From contig NBIV01000163.1 of assembly GCA_003194525.1 (NCBI GenBank), forward strand, positions 124,001-188,000: a DNA stretch of 64,000 nt, written 5' to 3'. This document shows, in pieces, positions 33,939 to 41,902 of the stretch. The notes below the pieces were generated by a model. The model made no database searches, was not told the origin of the DNA, and saw only the letters and a list, made by a program, of their open reading frames with translations. The stretch is from Gracilariopsis chorda. Taxonomy: Eukaryota > Rhodophyta > Florideophyceae > Gracilariales > Gracilariaceae. The translations under genes and the position numbers were made by a program. How positions within the stretch are numbered: the stretch's first letter is position 1; every line of letters starts with the position of its first letter.

Positions 33939-34259
33939 CGACTTATTTCTGACTTTTTTTCTTTTTTCCGTTCTATGTTTGCGTTTTGCTCATATAGTTT
34001 TAGTGGTTTTATTGTTAAGATCTTTGAGTTAGACCAGTGGCTATACCTTTTCCTTGTGTTTGGGCTTTTTATCCTACGTGGTTTTTGCCAAGCTTAAGGT
34101 TTTTAATGGTAGCTACTGTAGAAAAGTATAGTCTATGAGTTACTTTTTTCGCTAAGTCTTCGCCGTTCTTTGCCAGCTTAGCGAGGGACGGTGAAAAGTA
34201 GCTTAGTATTACTCGTTAGATTTTAATTGTAGGCATCATGGAGCGGGGGAGCTCGCCTG
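33939..34259. other. AT-rich 3' flank of the copia element
   Basis: T-rich sequence with no coding frame, probably the copia 3' untranslated end. No LTR is confirmed. Confidence 0.4.
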
Positions 34260-34287
34260 ACAGTGAGCTCCCCACGGAGCTCACTGT
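34260..34287. repeat. Perfect 12 bp stem-loop
   Basis: ACAGTGAGCTCC and its exact complement around a 4 nt CCAC loop. No T-run follows, and it lies about 320 bp after the copia frame. It may mark a transposon end. Confidence 0.7.
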
Positions 34288-34406
34288 ACCGTAACGATAA
34301 TTAAATGCTAGCTCTCCGCCGGTGGCGCCCGCCACTGTCGGGGGGGGGGAAACGAGCCCGAACGTACCATTACTGTCATGATTGACATGTTTACAGCTGT
34401 ATATGT

Positions 34407-34668
34407 AGCTGTTGTCATTTCCACTGTCTGTTTGCTCCGTCATTCTGGGAAGGGCAGATCAGCGAGGTCATTTATTTACTGCAACCAGTTGGAACGAATG
34501 GACTATAAACTACGTGGACTATAAACTACGTTCGACTATAAACTACGGTCGACTATAAACTACGTGGACTATAAACTACGTTCCAACTGGTGGCAGTAAA
34601 TAAATGACCTCGCTGATCTGCCCTCCCTGGAATGACGGAGAGGACAGACAGTGGGAAAGACAACAGCT
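34407..34668. mobile_element. Foldback element: ~90 bp inverted arms around a 5-unit tandem repeat
   Basis: The left arm 34407-34496 and right arm 34579-34668 are inverted copies at about 90 percent by eye. Both share the 20 bp GCAGATCAGCGAGGTCATTT and neighbouring blocks. Between them GACTATAAACTACG occurs at 34501, 34517, 34534, 34551 and 34567 (period 16-17). The whole can form a long cruciform. No coding capacity. Confidence 0.8.
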
Positions 34669-34712
34669 ATAGTATAGCCTCGCTGTCACCATTAGTTTGC
34701 TGCGCATCACTA

Positions 34713-35082
34713 GTGTCTATCCGCCCGGATGTAATGTTGCCAAATGATTATTTTTTGAAGGTTTTGAACCTTTCATACACGTGTCAAAAACGGTGTTTTT
34801 GAATCAAAAGTACGTTTTTGATATCAAAAAAGCCGGTTTTCTGAAGCTCTGTAGTAAATTAGCCATATTTCACAAGCACATCTCTATCAACCCATTTGGT
34901 TGTCTTAAGTTTCTGCTTCTCACCTAGCATAAACAACAGAAGCTTAGAATTTTTGCAATACAAAAACAAGTTGCATAACTTATACGGACTACAAACGGCG
35001 AAAAATTCCGATCAAAATAACTAAAATTAAACGTTAAGTTGATTGTTTTGACCTCATATGAGGTCAGCGGTCGGATAGACAC
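34713..35082. mobile_element. 370 bp MITE with TA target duplication
   Basis: Ends GTGTCTATCCGCCCG at 34713 and its inverted match ending at 35082 (one mismatch in about 15), each flanked by TA (34711-34712 and 35083-35084). The TA duplication suggests Tc1/mariner-type mobilisation. A perfect 18 bp palindrome, TGACCTCATATGAGGTCA, lies inside the right end. No ORF of note. Confidence 0.65.
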
Positions 35083-35380
35083 TAGTCAAAACTGTCAAGT
35101 TTCGTCTTTCAGAAAATCAAGGCCTGTCATAGCGTGCATCTCTGATTGTCCATTCGTGTTGTTCTTGTATTTTATCCTCCCACATGCAATAAGTTGCCCT
35201 CAAAAGACTTATAATAGTCAAGACAGGTATAGTTGGTGCCACACCACACACGTCTTCTTTCACATACTGTACATCATTGATGACTATTCTACTGTTCGTC
35301 TTTGACATACATGCATTGGGCCCAAGCAGAACCACTTGTGACGTTGCGAGTAGAACTACTCAGCGTCACACACTACAGAC

Positions 35381-36646
35381 ATGAATAACTTCGTTTATCG
35401 CGTTCGAGCTGTCCCAGAAGGAGTTATTATTCCTCTTCGACCACTCACAACGCAGCTCATATTCACGGTCATCATGGCCGTTTCCGAGATTGTCTTTGCT
35501 TCAGCGGTATTAGTGCTTCATGCGCTTGCAGAGTGCCACGTTCTGAAAAAAGGAAAAGCGCTGAGCGTGAAATCCAATGGACATCGAATCCGGGTGATCA
35601 ACGTGTTGGCGCTGCTCATGTTCGTGGGACTCGAAGTGCTCCTCTCTGTGTACACGGTCGGAACGGACACGGCGGTGAACTCGGAGCAGAATTGCGTGAG
35701 GCTGTTTCGCAGAAATGTTTCCGGCACGGAGTTCGACATTCTAGACAAATGGGCGAACCATGAGTCGATTTTCTTCGGGTGCCTGCGACCAGGATTGAAT
35801 CAAACCATCTCGGTGTCAGGCGGGAGCTACAGTCTGGACAGCGGGTGGGTGCAATGCAACGAGGGAACTCTGTTATCGTACCGACACTTCGCAGTGTCTA
35901 CGGAAATGTTTACAGGCAGGGAGCTTGAGCAAAAGAAGTGCGATGAGATTCGTTGCGCCGGCATGTTCTTCGAGCAGGGCTCGATGTTCTCCGAGCAGGG
36001 CTCGATGTTCTTCTCGCATTCGCTGAACGTGACGGAGACGTTTCAAGGCACAGTTGCCGGCAGACGCACAAATCTGTCGTTCACGCCCAGCGCAGCGGAG
36101 CTGGAGGTGATGACAGACATGCTGTTGACTCTGTACCGCATGGGGATCTCTAATGAACACGAGCTGCGACGAGTCGTGTTCAGCTTGGTGAGGGAGCAGC
36201 GCTGCAGCATGATCACATTCTTGCGCAGACACACGGTACTGCCGGTATGGATGCTGACGCTGACGGCGCTGCTGTGCGCGCTGTCGATGGTGGCGTTCGC
36301 GGCGGCACAGCTAGGGAAGGGGTGGGTGTTCTTCGACATGCGCGACCCGGCGCATTGGAGCCGAAAAGCGTCGAGCCCGCATGCGCGCGGCGGCATCGCC
36401 ACGGAGCTCGACACCACGGAGCTCGACGCCGCGCACTTGAAGCTGTACGGCAGCGGAGCGCAGCGAGAGGTGCGGGTGGTTGGCAGTGCGTATGCAAGCC
36501 GGGAGGAGGACCCGTACGCGCAAACGTGGACAGGGTATCTCGCAGCCGATTCGCGGTATGCGGAATTGCCGCGGCCGGCTTTCGTGCTGCGGGCATGTGA
36601 GTGCAGCTCGCGGACAAGGGTATCTTCACTTGACGACGTCAAGTGA
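35381..36646 (+). CDS. Orphan multi-pass membrane protein with glycosylated loop
   Basis: 421 residues from ATG 35381. I do not recognise the family. Hydrophobic segments at about 24-50, 72-92 and 286-311 suggest three membrane spans. Between the second and third is a ~190-residue loop with several Cys and four N-glycosylation sequons (NVSG, NQTI, NVTE, NLSF), so it is probably luminal or extracellular. A 21 bp duplication (35971 and 35992) gives EQGSMFS then EQGSMFF. The ~110-residue C-terminal tail is charged and probably cytoplasmic. GC content rises toward the 3' end. The stop codon lies inside a perfect 31 bp palindrome. The neighbours are transposons on the left and a reductase on the right, which gives no functional clue. 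Confidence 0.7.
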   Translation: MNNFVYRVRAVPEGVIIPLRPLTTQLIFTVIMAVSEIVFASAVLVLHALAECHVLKKGKALSVKSNGHRIRVINVLALLMFVGLEVLLSVYTVGTDTAVNSEQNCVRLFRRNVSGTEFDILDKWANHESIFFGCLRPGLNQTISVSGGSYSLDSGWVQCNEGTLLSYRHFAVSTEMFTGRELEQKKCDEIRCAGMFFEQGSMFSEQGSMFFSHSLNVTETFQGTVAGRRTNLSFTPSAAELEVMTDMLLTLYRMGISNEHELRRVVFSLVREQRCSMITFLRRHTVLPVWMLTLTALLCALSMVAFAAAQLGKGWVFFDMRDPAHWSRKASSPHARGGIATELDTTELDAAHLKLYGSGAQREVRVVGSAYASREEDPYAQTWTGYLAADSRYAELPRPAFVLRACECSSRTRVSSLDDVK

Positions 36647-36675
36647 AGATAAGGGTTAGCAGTGCTACCCTTGTC
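36613..36675. repeat. Nested palindrome across the stop codon of the membrane protein gene
   Basis: The inner palindrome at 36621-36651 has perfect 15 bp arms around one base. Outer arms GACAAGGGTA (36613) and TACCCTTGTC (36666) also pair. The half-site TTCACTTGACGTCGTAC recurs near 36685. It could end the transcript, or be a small transposon that supplied the gene's last codons. Confidence 0.7.
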
Positions 36676-36773
36676 TGTTGTACGTTCACTTGACGTCGTA
36701 CTGAAAACTTTTCTCACCGCCACTCGCGTGACGCCCTGGCCTTATACAAAGGTTCCCATAGTACTGTTCACAT

Positions 36774-36853
36774 TGTGAGACGACTGGGCTACAAAAGTGT
36801 CCGGCCAGACACTGATGCGAGCTTGTCCAGCGATACTTGTAGTGAGCTTCCAC
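36774..36853 (+). repeat. 80 bp direct repeat, copy A
   Basis: Almost identical to 37138-37217 (copy B), 364 bp downstream in the same direction. It starts TGTGAGACGACTGGGCTAC. Confidence 0.85.
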
Positions 36854-36963
36854 GAGCGTAGGCGGAACCGAGTTTGAATGAACGAATCAGCTTGTAGTGA
36901 GCTCCCACACTCCCCGGTCAAACTCGTTGGAGCCGAAGCGAAGCGTACGTAACGTTCTGACGA

Positions 36964-37005
36964 TGTGTTGTGTAGATGTGTAGATGTGTAGATGTGTAGG
37001 TGTGA
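36964..37005 (+). repeat. GTGTAGAT octamer array
   Basis: About four tandem GTGTAGAT/GTGTAGGT units between the two 80 bp repeats, then decayed versions to about 37024. Confidence 0.75.
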
Positions 37006-37137
37006 TTGTAGTGTAGACGTGTAATACTCCCCGGTGGTCGGTATGACTTTGTGCGACGGAAAGTGCGGAGCAGAGGCAATGGCGACTGGTGAGAATCGAA
37101 CTGTGTACCACAGCGGCAGCGATGAGGGCCCATAACC

Positions 37138-37217
37138 TGTGAGACGACTGGGCTACAAAAGTGTCCGGCCAGACACTGATGCGAGCTTGTCCAGCGATAC
37201 TTGTAGTGAGCTCCCAC
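37138..37217 (+). repeat. 80 bp direct repeat, copy B
   Basis: Second copy of the repeat at 36774, with one or two differences at the 3' end. Confidence 0.85.
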
Positions 37218-38061
37218 ACACATAACGCCAGTGGCCATAACCATGTCGTGTAAGCCCATCCAGCGCTCTGACCTCCGCCACTGTTGTACACGAATCTTCT
37301 TCCCAAGCTTAATGGCGCAGAACAGGTAGCAAGTAGCAGGCACACTCGCAAGCGTGATGCGAAAAATGGGAGCACACAGCACGAAGAGCAGCAACAAGAG
37401 AAAGAAGGGTGGAGAAAGCGCCCATGGTGCGCTCTAATCCACTGAACGATTGCTTTTGGCGCGATTCAATGCCCATTTTGCCACCTGTGGCAACCTTTCC
37501 GCTGTTCACGGTGAAAAGTTTGTCTACTTGAAGCTATCAGAAGCTAATCGGAGCAAGATATGCGCACAGCCGCCAGTTTGGCATTTACCGAAAAGCTCCC
37601 GCCCGCCCTCCTCACTCCCGCTCGTCACCCCCATCTCTGCAACCATGCGCTCCGCCAAGACATCCATCAAGCGCTCACGGGCCCGCGTGGAGCCCGCTCT
37701 GCAGCACGATAGGTTCCGCTGTCACATTGGCCTGCAAAGAGACAGTGGCCATTCAACGCGGTTGATTCCAATTTGTTCAAAAGTTTGGAATCTTGGCGCC
37801 ACGTACAACACGGTGGTGACGTTGCAGCCCGATAGAAAAGTTTTCTTGAGGGGTTGAAAACTTATACTGGACCTAGAACGCGGTTCACGCGTCCTCGGGG
37901 CGCGCAAGTTAACAATCTAACTCTTAAAGTTCGTGTCCTCGCACATTGTGTGAAACGCAGGTTAGCGTTCCTACCTTCGCGAAGCTCCCCCTTTCACGTT
38001 AACAGTCTAGGAAGAGGCTAAGGTGATCGATGTGTGATGTTCTGCTCAGTGGACACTCAAG

Positions 38062-39447
38062 ATGCGTATTGCGGTAGTCGGTGCGGGCCCGGCAGGATTT
38101 TATGCCACCCAGTCCCTACTAAAACGCTTCCCAGACTGTACCGTTGACCTCATTGAACGCCTGCCAGTTCCTTTCGGTCTTGTTCGCTATGGCGTGGCAC
38201 CAGATCATCCTGCGACGAAAAAGGTGATCAACACGTTTTCCGCTTTCGTGAATTCCAACCGCAGCAGGATTAACTTTTATGGTAATGTTGCAGTAGGAGA
38301 TGACCAACCACTCAAACCCAGCCATTTGAAAGACTTTTACAACCTTACTATTTATGCTACGGGGGCTGCACATCCCAGAACACTGCCTGGTGTGCACATC
38401 CCCTCCCGTTTTGTGTACGGGGCACAAGATTTCGCATTCTGGGCAAACGGTCATCCAGATATCCATTCAACGTCTGCTCAAGGCAAACTAAGTGAGCGCA
38501 TCGAGCGCGATGTCAAAGGTACCGAAAATGTAGCTGTTATTGGTGTTGGTAACGTGGCCATCGATATTGCCCGCCTATTACTCCGTCCTGTCGACGATCT
38601 TCGCAGCACTGACATCAGTCCATCTGTCTTGGAACTGCTCAGTGAATCACCGATTAAGTCAGTATCTCTGTTTGGACGAAAGAGTCCCTCAGGAGCTGCG
38701 TGGACAACGGCAGCGCTGCGAGAAGTAGTTACCAAAATACCCGGTATAATCACCACTTGCGATCACGGGTTGCTGCGAAAGGATATGGAGATGTCCCAGC
38801 TTTCTCGTTCAAAGAAGTCAATGCTAAAGGTCCTATCTGAAAAAACCGTGGACCTCAATTCGGCAGAACTGCACCATCACGAGCATCAAGGGTCTAGAAT
38901 TCTGCGCTTAGAGTTTCTTAAAACACCTATTGCGTTCTCTGAGAATGTCGAGTCTGTGAATCTACGGCTACAGTGCTCTCAGCCTGCCAAAGATATGGTT
39001 GGAGAACACTTGAATCCTGCCACCAAATCGTGTGAGGTTCGTGATACTATCGAAAGCGTTTGCGGAGTGGTGTTTCTCAGCCTAGGCTATGTTGGAGGAC
39101 AAGGGTCAGGTTACAGAGTTGGTTGGGCAAATGGAAAGGGGGCAGGCATTATCGGGGATAACAAGTGGGATGCTGAAACCGTGATCAGTTCATTGTCGAT
39201 TCCGGACACAATGAACGCCGTTGGTATATCTCATTGGCTGTCGTCAACAGGTCATAGATTTGTAAGCTGGGAAGGATGGGAATGCATTGACGCAGTAGAA
39301 AAGAAAAGAGGCTCCGAATATGGAAGGAAGGATGAACGTGTAAAACTTGAGTCTGTCGAAGAGATGCTGCAGGTGGCTGAACGGCAAGCGCAAAACATGA
39401 ACGGGTTTAATCAGCAATTCAGGACTCACTGCGAATCACGGTCTTGA
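38062..39447 (+). CDS. FDXR: NADPH:ferredoxin (adrenodoxin) oxidoreductase, mitochondrial type
   Basis: 461 residues. FAD enzyme that passes electrons from NADPH to a [2Fe-2S] ferredoxin, which in mitochondria serves iron-sulfur cluster and heme A synthesis. Seen: N-terminal FAD Rossmann motif GAGPAGFYA at 7-15; the family signature VRYGVAPDHPATKKVIN at 42-58; NADP Rossmann motif GVGNVAIDIARLL near 161; FGRKSPSGAAWTTAALRE near 212; and a C-terminal GWANGKGAGIIGDNKWDAET. Length is normal for the family. The frame starts right at the FAD motif with no targeting presequence, and an in-frame stop 24 bases upstream (38035) leaves no room for one unless an upstream exon exists. The gene has no introns. 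Confidence 0.93.
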   Translation: MRIAVVGAGPAGFYATQSLLKRFPDCTVDLIERLPVPFGLVRYGVAPDHPATKKVINTFSAFVNSNRSRINFYGNVAVGDDQPLKPSHLKDFYNLTIYATGAAHPRTLPGVHIPSRFVYGAQDFAFWANGHPDIHSTSAQGKLSERIERDVKGTENVAVIGVGNVAIDIARLLLRPVDDLRSTDISPSVLELLSESPIKSVSLFGRKSPSGAAWTTAALREVVTKIPGIITTCDHGLLRKDMEMSQLSRSKKSMLKVLSEKTVDLNSAELHHHEHQGSRILRLEFLKTPIAFSENVESVNLRLQCSQPAKDMVGEHLNPATKSCEVRDTIESVCGVVFLSLGYVGGQGSGYRVGWANGKGAGIIGDNKWDAETVISSLSIPDTMNAVGISHWLSSTGHRFVSWEGWECIDAVEKKRGSEYGRKDERVKLESVEEMLQVAERQAQNMNGFNQQFRTHCESRS

Positions 39448-41902
39448 GAGACGTACGGGCTGAGGAACTCTGTGACGCCTATGTCCAGTGAGCACTTTTT
39501 CCCCTCTCGATAACGGTATTATGGCTTCCACATCTCGCCTGTGCCCCTCTGCTACATGTGATGATGATGGGGATGGTTTAGGGCCCTGGAGAGTGAAGGG
39601 TTCTTCGGTGAAGAACCTGCCGGGCATGCACAAAATGAGAGACGCAAGCCTTGATGTGTGATACATTCAAATATGATACACCACCTGCACGCGGAGATGT
39701 TTTGCTCAGCTGGATGCTGGCGCCCGGGCTTTCAATCCGCAGAACGCACAGTTTGGGCTTGGCTGCCTTGAGCTTTTTGAAAGTGGGGCTTGTCATGAAG
39801 GCCGACTAGGTCAAAGCGTGGTAGCGACTGGTGGGCATGTTTAAGGGTTCATCCCGTTTCTCCTTCAGCACATCAATGCTGGTATTAACTTACAAAATAC
39901 GACGTTGGAACAGTTCGAATGCAGGTTATGCGAGGAAAAAGTGAATCGGCAACACCTCAAGGCGCACCACTCACAGAAGACACCTTAAATCGGCCGTCTA
40001 AGTGTAGGGATATTCCAGGGCGCCAGTGGTATGGGGACACATCCGCATTCTTGAACTTCTTTGCTATCAGCTCATGAATTTTTGATTGCGACTCTCAGCA
40101 GATGATTTCAGTCTATTGCGCTCTAGAGAAGCCAACAACCTTCACGGCCTTTCCCTTAGGAACAGCTGCGGTTTTCGTTCCTCTATCCCACCTCCGATGC
40201 CTCATTCTCACCACAGTATCTCTTCACGTGAATATATTGAGCTGCTCCACTTTTGAGCAAAAGATAAGGTTCTAGTGGGATTGATTTCCTTGGGATCAAT
40301 CCTCTAAGAGAGGGAAGGCAATTTTCAAGCCGTTCTGTGAAGAAGGGGACGCAATAGTTTGAACCCATGCGGTAACTATGTTTCTTTTTTTTGTGTAAAT
40401 CGGAGCCGAGAATAACCTACGCATGGGACGTCACTTAAGTCGGCCCCAGTGGGTGATCAGCATAATCGCCTGTGCCGAACTGCGCTTTAGAAGGCCACAG
40501 CCAGAAAGAGACCCCTGGCAATCTGTGCTTCAACAGTTGGCCACGGACAGAACGCTATCCAAGGATCTCAGCAACATGACGTACTCTTTCCCTGATGTCC
40601 TCGGGAGAATAAGAAAGGAATAGCTGATAGATAAAAGATGAAGCGAAGAGCGTCATCAGCGGCGAAATGGGTCTGACATCAAGTCTCCCTGCAGACGCTT
40701 GCTGCTCACTGACCGTGTACTATGCTGCCGTAAGTGGACGGAGAGCGCAACACGATTGTTGTACTGGGTAGAGAGATAGTGTGTAGAAGCCATTTGCTAC
40801 AACGGAATGAAAGCTCACAAAGGTGTAACAGGGACCTACCTGGCTGCAACATCATGGTTCTTGAAACCCCTTAAAACCCTTTCACTGCGTCGTAACGTAG
40901 TGTTTAGTTGAAGTATCGAAATGCAATTTGAGATGTATTAAACTGTAGTAAAGTAATGACGAACGAGAAAAACGAAATCTGCACCTGCACAGGTAAGATG
41001 CGAGGAATGCGTCAAAACTGTTTGTGTCGATTTGAGTACGCAAGTATACATCGTATTGTGCCAGATGTCGAGATGCTAGTTCCCGGCTCCCTCGCAGTGG
41101 TGCTAATCTTCCCCAGCTCCGTATCATCAGAGATGCGATACGGCAGTGAGTTAAAACAACAGTTAGAAACCCTGCTGCGTTCCAAGGACAATGCAAGTTT
41201 AAACGATGGAGTTCTTCTTTCAAACGTCATGTCTTCAACATACAAGAATTAATTACATGAGTGTATCAGCTCCACGAAACTCGATATTGTAGCAGTCAAA
41301 CATGCAGTTAGACCGTGACGCACTCAGCTTCACTTGGCTTGAGAAAATGAAGAATGATCAACTCTGAAGAGTGTTGAGAACGAGGAAGGATCGACTCTGA
41401 AGTTGATCGCCTTGAAGTTTCAGGCCTGCGCTGGAACCTGCCGTGAAGCCCTTCAGTTGCAAGAAACCCATGTTGGGAAAAAACCTTTTTCGCAATATCA
41501 GAGCTAGTAGAGCCAAGTCTGACAACTATTCCAAGTTGATCGTTCTTCATGTTCTCAAGCACGTTCTTGTTCATAAAGTTCTTCTGCGCCAGAAGTTACG
41601 AAAGACGTTCTTTGACATCAGTGGAGTGGCTACCCCTTTAGACAATGTCGCTTCCTGTGGCTAACTCAGTATGTTACGGCTGTGCAACTAATACTGCTTT
41701 TGAATGACAAGGGATTCAAACGATACCGAAACGTTCCTCATTCTCAGTTCACAGATACAGGGGTAGCCTTCTACCGCTGTACCCAGGTATTTTGCTTGGA
41801 ATCCGCCCTTTTACTTCGTACACAATTGGACCAACGTCGCGAAATACTTAATGGTCGCGAACCTACGTACATTTCTGACACGAAGGTACGATATTCAAGT
41901 AC
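39448..41902. other. Intergenic region between the reductase and Argonaute genes
   Basis: No supported gene. A short frame at 39905-39988 reads FECRLCEEKVNRQHLKAHH, resembling part of a C2H2 zinc finger, but it is only 27 codons and the spacing is imperfect. A frame at 40956-41252 (98 codons) is unrecognised. No repeats or RNA genes seen. Confidence 0.4.

Larger units (their letters stand above)
36676..38061. other. Intergenic region with direct repeats
   Basis: Holds an 80 bp direct repeat (below) and a GTGTAGAT octamer array. A short frame starts at 37645 after a CT-rich leader (about 70 codons, Arg/Lys-rich start). I cannot support it as a gene. No RNA gene seen. Confidence 0.4.

Noticed and set aside
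34260-34287. Perfect stem-loop considered as a bacterial-type terminator
   Set aside because: No T-run follows and the context is eukaryotic transposon DNA.
36043-36723. 226-codon minus-strand frame opposite the membrane protein gene
   Set aside because: Low-complexity Ser/Ala composition from high GC. The plus-strand frame has clear membrane segments and glycosylation sites.
36887-37425. Minus-strand frames with a hydrophobic start (MGAFSTLLSLVAALRAVCS and MLLLFVLCAPIF)
   Set aside because: Short, in two frames, and overlapping the 80 bp repeats and octamer array. A decayed membrane gene is possible but not supported.
37645-37857. 70-codon plus frame after a CT-rich leader
   Set aside because: No known motif and too short; a truncated gene start cannot be excluded.
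39905-39988. C2H2 zinc-finger-like peptide FECRLCEEKVNRQHLKAHH
   Set aside because: Only 27 codons, imperfect finger spacing, no splice context that I can support.
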